This document shows, one piece after another, positions 18,396-26,950 of a stretch of DNA of 64,000 nt; the first letter of the stretch is position 1; the number at the start of each line of letters is the position of its first letter. Source of the DNA: Engelhardtia mirabilis (GTDB lineage: Bacteria > Planctomycetota > UBA1135 > GCA-002686595); the NCBI RefSeq assembly GCF_007748095.1, contig NZ_CP036287.1, forward strand, positions 5,208,001 to 5,272,000. Reading direction: 5' to 3'. The position numbers and the translations under genes are program-made. The notes under the pieces are model-generated. The model was not told the DNA's origin and did no database searches. It saw only the letters and a program-made list of their open reading frames with translations.

Positions 18396-20018
18396 ATGCG
18401 CCGCACGGTCCTCGGAAGCTTGCTGCTCGGACTGCTGTGCGCCTGCGTCGCGCCCGGCGCGGACATCCAGCTCGCGCCCGTCTACACCCGCGCCACGCCC
18501 CCCGGTGGCGCCACGGTGCACGAGGCGTTGGGTGGCTTCGTCCACGCTCGCAGGGATCCCAGCGGCGACCGCTGGCAGAGCTTCGCCCTGCGCCCCCTGT
18601 TCGGCTGGCGTAGGGGTTGGGTCGATCCCTCCGACTCGCCCGAGCCCGAGCGCGACTGGCATCCCGAGGGCCCCGACGACCTGCGCGTGGACTGGCTCGC
18701 GCCGCTGGGCTATTGGAAGAGCCACGACGACGAGATCCGCTCGCTCTTCGCGCCGATCTACTACTGGCGCTCGGCGGACGCGATCCGCACCGGCGCGCGC
18801 GAGTGGGAGATCCTCTCCCTGCCGCTGGTCTACCTGGCCCGCAACGACCGCGGGGCCAACAAGACGGCCTGGTTCCCCTTCTACGGCGACCTCGACAAGT
18901 TCCTGACCTACGACACGGTTCGCTTCGCCCTGTTCCCCCTCTGGAGCTCGGCCTCGCGCAGGGACTTCACCCATCACAACGTCCTGTTCCCGATCTTCGG
19001 CTGGACCTGGAACCACGCCGACGGGGTGCAGAAGCGGCGTCACCTGCGCGTCTGGCCGCTCTTCTCGTACCACGCGAAGCCCGGCTACTGGATGCGCTGG
19101 TTCTTCCTGTGGCCGATCTTCCACCGCAGCATCGACGGCCTCGACAAGCCGCCGGAGCAGCGCCTGTCGAAGTGGGCCGCGTTGCCCCTGTTCGGCTGGA
19201 CCGAGCGCGGCACCTACCGCTCGATCAGCTTCCTGTGGCCCTTCTTCGGGTACGCCTGGGATCCGCGCGGCGCCGAGCCCGGGCCCGACGCCCCCGCTGG
19301 TGCCGAGGCCCCCGGCGCCTTCTGGGCCTGGGACGGCCCCTGGCCCTTCGTGCGCCTGCAGGGCGGTGGCCGCGACCCGCGCGCGCAGGAGCGCATCCGG
19401 CTGTGGCCCTTCTACTCGTACTTCCGCGCCGACGACCTGGAGTGGCGGACCTACGCCTGGCCCTTGGTCCACGACCGTGAGGAGTTCGGGCCGGGCTTCC
19501 ACCGGGCGAGCTTCTACGTCCTGCCCTTCTATCGCGGATCCCAACTGATCCGCGACGAGCCCGACGACACCGGGCGCGGGCGGCGCGAGGACATCGCCCA
19601 CCTGTGGCCGCTGATCCACAGCGAGCGGATCGACGACTGGCGCCGCGACGCGGTCCTGGCGATCTGGCCCCTGGCCCGCAACGACCTGATCCGCCACTAC
19701 TGGAGCTGGATCTGGGAGCTGTACGCGATCGAGCGCAACGGGGACGTGGTCAGCCACCGCTCCTGGCTCGGGCTGTACCAATACGCGACGGACGGCGACG
19801 AGGAGCGGAAGTCCTTCTCCGGGCTCTATTCCCGGCGGAGCTGGGGCTCGGGGGCCACTCGAGTCGTCGAGCGATCCGTCCTGTTCGGGCTGATCCGCTG
19901 GCGCAGCGGTCCCGGCACCGACGACGCCGGCGTGATGCCCCCGGCCCTGCCCGGTCCCGGTTGGCCCGCGGAGTGGGCCTCGGCAGGTGATTCCGTGGGG
20001 TCTCCCCGCGTACCTTGA
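18396..20018 (+). CDS. WP-repeat lipoprotein of unknown function, first gene of the mla operon
   Basis: I do not recognise a named family. The 540-residue product has a lipoprotein signal (MRRTVLGSLLLGLLCAC). The mature part carries about seventeen copies of a short hydrophobic motif, [W/F/L/R]-P-[L/F/I]-[aromatic], for example RPLFGW, LFPIFGW, RVWPLFSY, FLWPIFH, ALPLFGW, FLWPFFGY, RLWPFYSY, YAWPLVH, HLWPLIH and AIWPLAR, spaced roughly 20-40 residues apart and separated by charged turns. This suggests a repeated beta-strand architecture such as a barrel or large sheet. mlaE starts 16 bp after its stop, so it is probably a component or partner of that lipid transporter; this is inference. The ATG at 18396 was chosen for the signal peptide; the frame opens at 18342. 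Confidence 0.75.
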   Translation: MRRTVLGSLLLGLLCACVAPGADIQLAPVYTRATPPGGATVHEALGGFVHARRDPSGDRWQSFALRPLFGWRRGWVDPSDSPEPERDWHPEGPDDLRVDWLAPLGYWKSHDDEIRSLFAPIYYWRSADAIRTGAREWEILSLPLVYLARNDRGANKTAWFPFYGDLDKFLTYDTVRFALFPLWSSASRRDFTHHNVLFPIFGWTWNHADGVQKRRHLRVWPLFSYHAKPGYWMRWFFLWPIFHRSIDGLDKPPEQRLSKWAALPLFGWTERGTYRSISFLWPFFGYAWDPRGAEPGPDAPAGAEAPGAFWAWDGPWPFVRLQGGGRDPRAQERIRLWPFYSYFRADDLEWRTYAWPLVHDREEFGPGFHRASFYVLPFYRGSQLIRDEPDDTGRGRREDIAHLWPLIHSERIDDWRRDAVLAIWPLARNDLIRHYWSWIWELYAIERNGDVVSHRSWLGLYQYATDGDEERKSFSGLYSRRSWGSGATRVVERSVLFGLIRWRSGPGTDDAGVMPPALPGPGWPAEWASAGDSVGSPRVP

Positions 20019-20034
20019 GCGCCCCGCTCCCACC

Positions 20035-20814
20035 ATGTTCCGCGCCATCCAAGAGACCTCCCGCATGTACGGGGCCCGCGTCGAGCTCCTGTTCGAAGCG
20101 GTGATGCAGCTCCACGGCACCTGGCGGCGGCGCAGCCAGATCGCCGACCAGCTCTACGTGGCCGGGGTCCAGGTGACCCACGTGGTGCTGCTGGTGGGGC
20201 TCTTCGCGGGCATGATCATGGCCCTGCAGACCGGGCTCTACCTGGCGCAGCTCGGGCAGCAGGACCAGATCGGCGTCATCGTCGCCCTGTCCATGGCGCG
20301 CGAGATGGGTCCGTTCATCACCGGCATCGTGCTGGCCGCGACCGCCGGCAGCGCCCTGGCGGCCGAGCTCGGGACCATGTCGGTCTCCGACGAGCTGGCG
20401 GCGCTCGAGGTGATGTCGGTCGATCGCACCAACTACCTGGTCATGCCGCGCGTCGTCGCCCTGGCGATCGCCTGCCCGATCCTGACGATCATCGCCGACG
20501 GCATCGGCATCGCCGGCGGCGGCCTGGTGGCCTCCACCTCCCTCAACGTCGAGCTGCAGCTGTACTTCATCACCGCCCTGGATGCGCTGAAGTCGCCGGG
20601 CGACCTGATCGCGCTGCCCAAGGACGTCTACTCGGGCCTGCTCAAGGCCTTCGTGTTCGGGATCATCATCGCGGTGATCTCGTGCCACGCAGGCATCACG
20701 ACCCGCGGCGGTGCGCTGGGCGTCGGTCGCGCGACGCGCCAAGCGGTGCGCGACTCGATCATCACGATCATCATCTCCAACTACTTCCTCACCTGGCTCA
20801 TGTACCAGGCCTGA
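20035..20814 (+). CDS. mlaE: MlaE-type ABC transporter permease
   Basis: Inner-membrane permease of the MlaE/YrbE family, which moves phospholipids between inner membrane and the MCE protein. The 259-residue protein has an amphipathic N terminus, about five hydrophobic segments, and the family core: GLFAGMIMALQT, AREMGPFITGIVLAA, SALAAELGTMSVSDELAALEVMSVD and HAGITTRGGALGVGRATRQAVRDS. The ATG at 20035 gives the typical MFRAIQE start. It is followed six bases later by mlaF, so the two are coupled. Confidence 0.93.
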   Translation: MFRAIQETSRMYGARVELLFEAVMQLHGTWRRRSQIADQLYVAGVQVTHVVLLVGLFAGMIMALQTGLYLAQLGQQDQIGVIVALSMAREMGPFITGIVLAATAGSALAAELGTMSVSDELAALEVMSVDRTNYLVMPRVVALAIACPILTIIADGIGIAGGGLVASTSLNVELQLYFITALDALKSPGDLIALPKDVYSGLLKAFVFGIIIAVISCHAGITTRGGALGVGRATRQAVRDSIITIIISNYFLTWLMYQA

Positions 20815-20820
20815 TCGGTG

Positions 20821-21612
20821 ATGGAAGAGACGACGAAGCCCCAGGCGACGACGGAGCGCCCCGCCAGCGGCGAGGCTGCACCGATCATCCGCTTCCGAGG
20901 GGTCCACAAGTCCTTCGGCGACAAGGTCATCCTCGACGGCCTCGACCTCGACGTCCCCGAGGGCCAGACGCTCGTGATCATGGGGCCCTCGGGCACGGGC
21001 AAGTCCGTGACCCTGCGCCACGTCATCGGTCTGATGCAGCCGGACCAGGGCCAGGTCGAGGTCTGGGGCAAGGACGTCAACCAGATCGCCCGCAAGGAGC
21101 TCGTGGCCCTGCGCAAGCGCATCGGCTACCTGTTCCAGGACGGCGCGCTGATCAACTGGCTCAACGTCGGTGACAACGTGGCCCTGCCCCTGCGCGAGAA
21201 CTCGAAGCTGGACGAGGCCGAGATCCGCGAGAAGGTCGAGCACAAGCTCGAGCTGGTGCACCTGCCGGGCATCTGGGACCGGATGCCCGGGGAGCTCTCC
21301 GGCGGCATGCGAAAGCGCGTCGGCCTGGCCCGCGCCCTGATCACCGACGCCGAGCTGATCCTCTACGACGAACCGAACGCGGGACTCGACCCCGAGATGT
21401 CCGGTTCGATCAACCAACTGATCGCCGAGATCGCCGACACCCTCGGGATCACCTCCGTGGTCGTCACGCACCTGCAGTCCTGCGTGCGGGTGGTGGCCGA
21501 CCGCGTGGTCCTCTTGGAGAAGGGACGCCTGGTGGTCGACCTTCCCAGGGACGAGTTCCTCGCATCAAAGCACCCCCGGGTGCGCAGCTTCCTCGGCGAC
21601 GACCCCGACTGA
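20821..21612 (+). CDS. mlaF: MlaF-type ABC transporter ATPase
   Basis: ATPase that powers the MlaE permease. In the 263-residue protein, Walker A GPSGTGKS lies near residue 60, the Q-loop at GYLFQDGALINWLNV, the ABC signature LSGGMRKRVGLARAL near residue 160, and Walker B LILYDEPNAGLDP after it, with the switch His in VVTHLQS. The MRKRV form of the signature is typical of MlaF rather than of general ABC importers. The first 20 residues are a charged extension. ATG at 20821 was taken over an adjacent GTG at 20818. Confidence 0.94.
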   Translation: MEETTKPQATTERPASGEAAPIIRFRGVHKSFGDKVILDGLDLDVPEGQTLVIMGPSGTGKSVTLRHVIGLMQPDQGQVEVWGKDVNQIARKELVALRKRIGYLFQDGALINWLNVGDNVALPLRENSKLDEAEIREKVEHKLELVHLPGIWDRMPGELSGGMRKRVGLARALITDAELILYDEPNAGLDPEMSGSINQLIAEIADTLGITSVVVTHLQSCVRVVADRVVLLEKGRLVVDLPRDEFLASKHPRVRSFLGDDPD

Positions 21613-21643
21613 ACCGCCCGCCCCTCCGCGAAGGCTCGAGCCG

Positions 21644-22831
21644 ATGACCGACCGACGACAGTTCCTACTCGGACTTCTGATCCTCGTCTCCCTGGGGACG
21701 CTGGGGATCTACACCCTGTTCGGCAGCAACATGAACCTGTTCGGGGACAAGGTCTACCTGGAGGCGACCTTCCCCGTGGCCAAGGAGCTGCGCAAGGGCG
21801 ACTCGGTCATGCTGGCCGGCACCCGCGTGGGTCGCGTGACGTCGGTGCGCTTCCGCTCCGACGCGCCCGACAACGAGCGCATCCTGGTCAACATGCGGAT
21901 CGACGAACAGATCGTCCTGCGCGACGGCTACGAGATCCAGATCCGTGACGCGACCCTGTTGGGCGGTCGCATGGTCGCCATCGAGCCCGGGCCCTTCGGC
22001 AGCCCGGCGCTCACCATCGGCCAGGGAGAGGTCCTGACCGGCACGGTGCCCGCGGACATCTTCGCCGCCATGGAGGACCTCGCTTCGATCATCGGTGAGG
22101 AGGGCGACGGGATCCGCAACATCATCCGCGACGCCGAGAAGATCGTCGGCGACCTGGAAGAGGGCGGCCTGGCCGAGAACCTGACCAAGGCTTCGGAGGA
22201 CTTCCGCACCGCCGGCGAGGGGGCCGCCAGCCTCGTGGCCGGGGTCGAATCCGGCGAGGGCAACCTCGGGGCCCTGTTCAAGGACGACGCCCTCTACAAC
22301 ACCTGGCTCGATGCGGGCCGCTCGGCCGAGGAGACCCTGCGTCTGGCGCGCGAAGGCGAGGGCCTGGTCGGCGCCTTGCTGTCCGACACCGAGATGGCCC
22401 AGAGCGGCCGCCAGGCGGTCACCGACCTCCAGGCCGCCGCCGCCGACGTGCGCGCCTTCACCGACGGCATGGCCGACGTGGACAGCCTGGCCAACCGCAT
22501 CGTGCGCGACGAAAAGCTCGGCCAGCAGTTCGCCAAGATCGCCGACGACGTGGCCGACTTCACCGGCCGCCTGCGCAACCCCGACAGCACCCTGGGCCGC
22601 CTGATCGACTCCAACGAGATCTACGACCGGGCACTAGTCATCGTCGACGACGTGGCCGCGATCACCACCAAGGTGCGCGCCGGCGAAGGCACCGTCGGGC
22701 GCCTGATCATGAGCGACGAGATCTACGACGAGTTCAACTTCGCCCTGAAGACCCTCAACCGCAGCCTCGAGGACTACCGCGAGGCCGCCCCGGTGACGAC
22801 CTTCACGAGTTTGATCTTCGGCGGGTTCTAG
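21644..22831 (+). CDS. mlaD: MlaD-like MCE-domain protein
   Basis: Membrane-anchored MCE protein that carries lipid across the periplasm. One transmembrane helix (about residues 8-27) is followed by a single MCE domain: VYLEATFPVAKELRKGDSVMLAGTRVGRVTSV and RDATLLGGRMVAIEPG near residue 105. After it comes a long helical region of about 250 residues with three copies of a G-LG-LI/G-G-VGRLI type motif (GNLGALFKDD, STLGRLIDSN, GTVGRLIMSD), typical of longer MCE proteins whose helices form a tube. At 395 residues it is longer than the E. coli protein (about 180). No mlaC or mlaB follows; the next gene is convergent. Confidence 0.9.
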   Translation: MTDRRQFLLGLLILVSLGTLGIYTLFGSNMNLFGDKVYLEATFPVAKELRKGDSVMLAGTRVGRVTSVRFRSDAPDNERILVNMRIDEQIVLRDGYEIQIRDATLLGGRMVAIEPGPFGSPALTIGQGEVLTGTVPADIFAAMEDLASIIGEEGDGIRNIIRDAEKIVGDLEEGGLAENLTKASEDFRTAGEGAASLVAGVESGEGNLGALFKDDALYNTWLDAGRSAEETLRLAREGEGLVGALLSDTEMAQSGRQAVTDLQAAAADVRAFTDGMADVDSLANRIVRDEKLGQQFAKIADDVADFTGRLRNPDSTLGRLIDSNEIYDRALVIVDDVAAITTKVRAGEGTVGRLIMSDEIYDEFNFALKTLNRSLEDYREAAPVTTFTSLIFGGF

Positions 22832-22860
22832 GGCCGGCCGGTCGAGGGCATGCCGGGCTG

Positions 22861-22875
22861 GCCCCCCTTCGGGGC
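22861..22875. terminator. Weak bidirectional terminator candidate
   Basis: A five-pair GC hairpin (GCCCC/GGGGC around CCTTC) lies in the 53 bp gap between the convergent mlaD and cupin genes. It has no T tract and is weak; position is the main support. Confidence 0.25.
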
Positions 22876-22884
22876 GGCGGAACG

Positions 22885-23442
22885 CTAGTCGCGCAGCCGT
22901 CGCTCGCGCTCGTTGGCGCGGTCGAAGAAGCCGCGGATCACGTTGCCGTCGGAGGGCGACTCTTCGCGCGTCTCCGGGTCCCATTGGCTGCGGGGCGTCT
23001 CGAAGAAGTCGCCGCCGTAGATGTGGATGCCCGCGGTGTAGCGCTCGAGGGGGTTGGTGACCGAGTGGATCGCGTCCACGTCCAGGGTGCTCACGTCGCC
23101 CTCGAAGAGGGACTCGGCGCCGCGGACCGAGATCCCCCGTTCCGAGCGGCGCCAGAAGATGTTGTCCTCGCGACCGGCATAGATGCCGATCAAGGCCCAG
23201 ACCTCGTGGTTGTGGGGCACGAGGTTCATCTGCGGGGTCCAGGTCGCGCTGAGGATGGTCAAGCCCTGGCTGCGATGCAGAGCCGTGAGGCCCGCCTCGG
23301 TCGGGTCGCCCAGCGCCGCGCGCAGGTCGGACGGCCGGTGCACGGCGCGTTCGAGCACCGCGCGGACGGCGGCCTGGGGGTCGCCCTCGCGATTGGCCGC
23401 GACGCAGTCCTCGACGAACCGCTCGAGGTCCACGGCGCTCAT
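22885..23442 (-). CDS. Cysteine-dioxygenase-like cupin metalloenzyme
   Basis: A 185-residue single-domain cupin resembling the cysteine dioxygenase / thiol dioxygenase superfamily, which oxidises thiols with non-haem iron. The first metal motif is visible in NLVPHNHEVWALIGIYAGREDNIFWRR (His-x-His), the later His in AIHSVTNPLERYTAGIHIYGGDFF. The order and spacing match the family's two cupin motifs. Substrate (cysteine, 3-mercaptopropionate or another small thiol) cannot be told. The ATG at 23442 overlaps the ribE stop as ATGA, so it is translated with riboflavin synthase; why is unclear. Confidence 0.75.
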   Translation of the reverse strand: MSAVDLERFVEDCVAANREGDPQAAVRAVLERAVHRPSDLRAALGDPTEAGLTALHRSQGLTILSATWTPQMNLVPHNHEVWALIGIYAGREDNIFWRRSERGISVRGAESLFEGDVSTLDVDAIHSVTNPLERYTAGIHIYGGDFFETPRSQWDPETREESPSDGNVIRGFFDRANERERRLRD

Positions 23443-24095
23443 CGGCCCACCCCGTAGGCCGGCAGCAGCCGCTCGATCCACTTGGCCACGCCGTCGACCT
23501 CGACGTTCACGGGCTGGCCGACCTGCGCGGTGCCCAGGCTGGTCTCGGCGAAGGTGTGCGGGATCACGGCGACGTCGAAGCGGCCGTCCTGCGGCTCGAT
23601 CACGGTCAGGCTGATGCCGTCGAGGGCCACCGAGCCCTTGTCGATCAGGTAGCGCTCGTAGTCGGCCTCGACCTCGAAGGTGAAGCGCCAGCCGCCGTCG
23701 CCCTCGCGCTCGATGGCGCGCACGGTGCCGCGGCCGTCCACGTGGCCGCTGACCATGTGCCCTCCGAGACGGTCGCCCATGCGCAGGGAGCGCTCGAGGT
23801 TGACGCGGCGACCGGCGCTCAGCTCCCCCATCCACGTCCGGTCGAGGGTCTCCTGGGAAAGGTCGAAGACCAGGTCCGCGGCGGGGTCGTGCCAGGGCTC
23901 GCGCGTGCCCGGGCGGACCAACTCGACGACGGTCAGGCAGGCGCCGCTGACGGCGATGCTCTCCCCGATGGCCGGGCGCCAGGGGCCGCCGGTGTCCTCG
24001 GTGGTGACCGGGGCCGGGAGGATCAGGCGAGCGCCGCCCTCGAGGGGTTCGAAGGCGCGCACGGGCAAGCAGGCTTGGACCAGGCCGGTGAACAT
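23439..24095 (-). CDS. ribE: Riboflavin synthase, alpha chain
   Basis: Dismutates two 6,7-dimethyl-8-ribityllumazines into riboflavin. The 218-residue protein starts MFTGLVQ, the near-invariant family start, and shows two lumazine-binding halves: SIAVSGACLTVVE in the first and GSVALDGISLTVIE in the second, with the linking motif GGHMVSGHVDG near residue 110. No other rib gene is nearby. I looked for an FMN riboswitch in the upstream 350 bp and did not find one on the coding strand. Confidence 0.95.
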   Translation of the reverse strand: MFTGLVQACLPVRAFEPLEGGARLILPAPVTTEDTGGPWRPAIGESIAVSGACLTVVELVRPGTREPWHDPAADLVFDLSQETLDRTWMGELSAGRRVNLERSLRMGDRLGGHMVSGHVDGRGTVRAIEREGDGGWRFTFEVEADYERYLIDKGSVALDGISLTVIEPQDGRFDVAVIPHTFAETSLGTAQVGQPVNVEVDGVAKWIERLLPAYGVGR

Positions 24096-24451
24096 GGCCG
24101 GGAGGATAGTCCCTGATGTGGCCCGTCGCCGACTGGGGCGCCGAGCGAACCGGGTGAATGGGGCTCCTGGGGACCGACGGGTCCGATCCGGCAGTCAACA
24201 AGAGCCTGCCCCCTTGACGGGGGGCTCTCAGGAGTTCGGAGTCCTTTTTCCTCGATCGACCACCGCTCCTCCCTGCGACAGCGGGGCGGGGGAATCGGCG
24301 CCAACGAGGGCCGGAGTCGAGCCCTGGCCCGGTCGGGATGCGAGGCCCAACAGGGCTCCGACGGGCGACGACGCGGCAGTGCCTCGGGCACGGGGCGACC
24401 GGTGATCGAGGCACTTTGACCCCTACGCTGACCCCCACTCGGGAGATTCCC
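24096..24451. other. Divergent intergenic region (356 bp)
   Basis: No gene seen. It should hold promoters for ribE (minus) and the beta-helix gene (plus). A bulged GC hairpin near 24210-24234 followed by a short T run at 24243-24248 could terminate or attenuate a plus-strand transcript, but it is not convincing. Confidence 0.4.
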
Positions 24452-25771
24452 ATGTCCTGGCTCACAACCGCCCTCGTCGCTTCGGCCGCCCTCGGGCCCC
24501 AGACCACTCACCTCGTGCCGGGGGACCACGGCTCCATCCAAGCAGCCATCGATTTCGCCGCCGACGGCGACACGGTGCTGGTCGGCCCGGGCGTCTGGGC
24601 CGAGCGGATCGACCTGCTCGGCAAGCGCATCACGGTGCGCTCGGAGCTGGGCGCCAAGGCGACGGTAATCGACGCCAGCGGTCTGGACGGCTCGGTCGTG
24701 ACCGCCGAATCCGGCGAACCCGACGGGACCCGCGTCGCCGGCTTCACCCTGCGCGGGGGTTCGGGCGGCTTCAACCCGGCCAACGGGCGCTACTACGGGG
24801 GTGGTGTCCTGGTCCACGGCAGCAACGGACTGTTCACCTCGCACCTGGCGGTCGAGGACTGCGAGATCGTGGACAACATCGACGAGCGGATCACCTTCGG
24901 CGGCGGAGTGGCCGCGCGCTTCGGCTCGGTCCTGACGCTCGAGCGAACCCTGGTCGCCAACAACTTCGCCTGGGCCGCGGGCGGCGCAGCGCTGGTGGAC
25001 TACACGGGGGTCCTCGACATCGACCGCGCGACCCTGGTGGGCAACCAGAGCACGACCTACCTCGGCGACCAGGGCGGTATCGCGGACGCCAACGGCGGCA
25101 CCCTGGTCGTCCACGACTCGATCCTGTGGGACAACAGCGGCTCTGCGATCGACCACTTCATCGGCGCCCAGGGCCCCGTCACCGTCGACTACTGCGACTT
25201 GACGGGAGGGTACGAAGGCAGCGGGAATCTCGACGCGGACCCGCGATTCATCGCCGGTACCTACCAGCTGCAGGCGACGTCCCCGTGCGTCGACGCCGGC
25301 GACCCGCAGAGCGATCCGGACCCGGACGGAAGTCCGGCGGACATGGGGGCCTTTCCCCTCTCGAGCCCGCCCCTGCAGATGACCCAGTCCTCAGACGTGG
25401 CCTCCATCTCGGCCGGGGTCTCCGTGGGGTTCGAGATGCAGCTCTCCGAGTCCTCGGGTGGAGCGGGGATCTACTGGCTCCTCGGGTCCTTCGGCAGCAG
25501 CGACTCGGGCTTCGGGATGGGCGACCTCTGGGTCCCCCTGGCGATCGACGACTACCTCCTGTGGACCGCCCTCAGCCCCAACACGGCCCCCCTGTCCCAC
25601 TCGCTGGGGCTGATCTTCGGCGCGGTTCCACAGACGGCGCAGCTCTCGCTGCCGGCGGGGACGACGGCCCTGGTGGGCCAGACGGTCCGCCACAGCGCCC
25701 TGTTGTTCGAGGTGGACCAGAACGCCTTCACGTTCGCGACGCCTGCGCAGGCGCTGACCTTCACGCCTTGA
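24452..25771 (+). CDS. Secreted right-handed beta-helix protein
   Basis: A 439-residue exported protein. A short hydrophobic N terminus (SWLTTALVASAALGPQ) acts as signal. Residues about 20-290 read as a parallel beta-helix of the pectate-lyase-like type: HGSIQAAIDFAADGDTVLVGPGVWAERI is a classic first coil, followed by repeated VEDCEIVDN, LERTLVANN, IDRATLVGN and VHDSILWDN coils. A second beta-sandwich-like domain of about 130 residues closes the protein. It is probably an extracellular carbohydrate-binding or structural protein; enzymatic residues are not obvious. The ATG at 24452 was taken because the frame upstream has no signal. Confidence 0.72.
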   Translation: MSWLTTALVASAALGPQTTHLVPGDHGSIQAAIDFAADGDTVLVGPGVWAERIDLLGKRITVRSELGAKATVIDASGLDGSVVTAESGEPDGTRVAGFTLRGGSGGFNPANGRYYGGGVLVHGSNGLFTSHLAVEDCEIVDNIDERITFGGGVAARFGSVLTLERTLVANNFAWAAGGAALVDYTGVLDIDRATLVGNQSTTYLGDQGGIADANGGTLVVHDSILWDNSGSAIDHFIGAQGPVTVDYCDLTGGYEGSGNLDADPRFIAGTYQLQATSPCVDAGDPQSDPDPDGSPADMGAFPLSSPPLQMTQSSDVASISAGVSVGFEMQLSESSGGAGIYWLLGSFGSSDSGFGMGDLWVPLAIDDYLLWTALSPNTAPLSHSLGLIFGAVPQTAQLSLPAGTTALVGQTVRHSALLFEVDQNAFTFATPAQALTFTP

Positions 25772-26117
25772 GCGCGGCCCGGCGGGGTCGAGCGCGCTTC
25801 GGGGGCCCCGCGAGGGTGGGTCCGCAAGAGCTCGAGCAGCGGCGGGCCCGTAGCCCGGGCGTGGGCTCCGACCCAGGCCCGCTCGGGCGGAGTCCACCAG
25901 CTCTCCAGCCGGCCGCGGCGAGTCGCCAGGGTTTCCAAGCGGGGCCCAGGCCACCCTCCTCGAAGGGCGCGGACAGGCCCCCTCGGAAGGGCGCCGGGCG
26001 GCTGGACCTCTGCCCCTCCGGGAGGCCTGGCCGCAGCCCCCGAGCGGGGCCCCGACCTTGACGCAAACTCCTGGCAGAACTAACCTGCTCCGCCCTTTTC
26101 CCCGCGGTCCAGAGGCC
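25772..26117. other. Intergenic region (346 bp) upstream of trmD
   Basis: No gene seen. Several GC-rich hairpins follow one another, including 26036-26050 (GCCCC/GGGGC), which may end the beta-helix transcript. A promoter candidate for trmD lies at 26058-26086. Confidence 0.4.
26058..26086 (+). promoter_or_regulatory. Candidate sigma-70-type promoter of trmD-rplS
   Basis: TTGACG at 26058-26063 (five of six consensus bases) is followed after 17 bp by TAACCT at 26081-26086 (three of six). A start near 26093 would leave a leader of about 25 bases before the trmD GTG. The weak -10 box keeps this tentative. Confidence 0.4.
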
Positions 26118-26789
26118 GTGCACGTCGTCCTTCTCTCCCTGTTTCCCGAAGCTCTCGCGCCGTACCTGCGGTCGAGCATCCTCGGGATAGCGAGCGAGAA
26201 GGGCATCGCGCGCTACGACCTGGTGGACTTCAGGGACTTCAGCCGGGACCGACACCGCACGGTGGACGACCGGCCGTTCGGCGGCGGCCCCGGTATGGTG
26301 CTCAAGCCCGAGCCGATCCTCGACTGCGTCGAGTGGTTGGAGCGGCGCCACGGCAGCTTCCACCGGATCATGCTGACGCCCTGCGGTCAGCCGTTCACTC
26401 AGGAGCGCGCGGGTGACCTGACCGAGCACGAGCGACTGCTCCTGCTCTGCGGTCGCTACGAAGGCTTCGACGAGCGGATTCGGGAAGAGCTGGAGTGGGA
26501 TGAAATCTCGATTGGCGACTACGTCCTCGCGGGCGGCGAGTTGCCGGCACTGGTGGTGACCGAGGCGGTGGTGCGCCTGTTGCCCGGAGTGCTCGGCGAC
26601 GAGCGGTCGGCGCAAGAGGAGTCCTTCCAAACCGCTGGACTCCTGGACCACCCCCACTACACGCGACCGCGCGTCTTCCGCGGCAGAGAGGTTCCGGCCC
26701 CCCTGCTGAGCGGCGACCACGCAGCGATCGCGCGTTGGCGGGAGACACAAGCCCGTGCGCGGACCCGCGTGCGGCGGCCTGATCTTTAG
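26118..26789 (+). CDS. trmD: tRNA (guanine-N1)-methyltransferase
   Basis: Methylates G37 of tRNAs to prevent frameshifting, using a SPOUT trefoil-knot fold. With the GTG at 26118 the 223-residue protein starts MHVVLLSLFPE, which matches the family start; the frame is open further to 26058 but that part is not conserved. Family motifs are FGGGPGMVLKPEPI, LCGRYEGFDERI and the knot sequence SIGDYVLAGGELPALVVTEAVVRLLPGVLG. It precedes rplS, as in many bacteria, but the usual upstream partners rpsP and rimM are not here. Confidence 0.95.
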   Translation: MHVVLLSLFPEALAPYLRSSILGIASEKGIARYDLVDFRDFSRDRHRTVDDRPFGGGPGMVLKPEPILDCVEWLERRHGSFHRIMLTPCGQPFTQERAGDLTEHERLLLLCGRYEGFDERIREELEWDEISIGDYVLAGGELPALVVTEAVVRLLPGVLGDERSAQEESFQTAGLLDHPHYTRPRVFRGREVPAPLLSGDHAAIARWRETQARARTRVRRPDL

Positions 26790-26863
26790 AACTCACTACT
26801 CCTCGGATGAACGCGACGGCAACGCCTACAGGGCGTCCAGCGCGGTCCGCTCCGACACGACGA

Positions 26864-26940
26864 GCCCCGAAGAAGGGGCAACGAGCCCCCTAGCGGGCAG
26901 AAACGCCCCGCGCGCGGGGTTGGCTCCCTGAAGCGGAGCC
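26864..26940 (+). promoter_or_regulatory. Hairpin-rich leader of rplS
   Basis: The 161 bp between trmD and rplS hold three successive hairpins: 26864-26879 (GCCCC/GGGGC), 26906-26919 (the palindrome CCCCGCGCGCGGGG) and 26922-26940 (GGCTCC/GGAGCC). The last ends 10 bases before the rplS ATG, where it could mask the ribosome site. Ribosomal protein leaders are often autoregulated, so an L19-responsive element is possible but unproven. Confidence 0.35.
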
Positions 26941-26950
26941 GGACAGCAAC

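Noticed and set aside
24096..24451. FMN riboswitch upstream of ribE
   Set aside because: I looked for the conserved RFN core on the ribE strand and did not find it; a vague resemblance exists only on the opposite strand.
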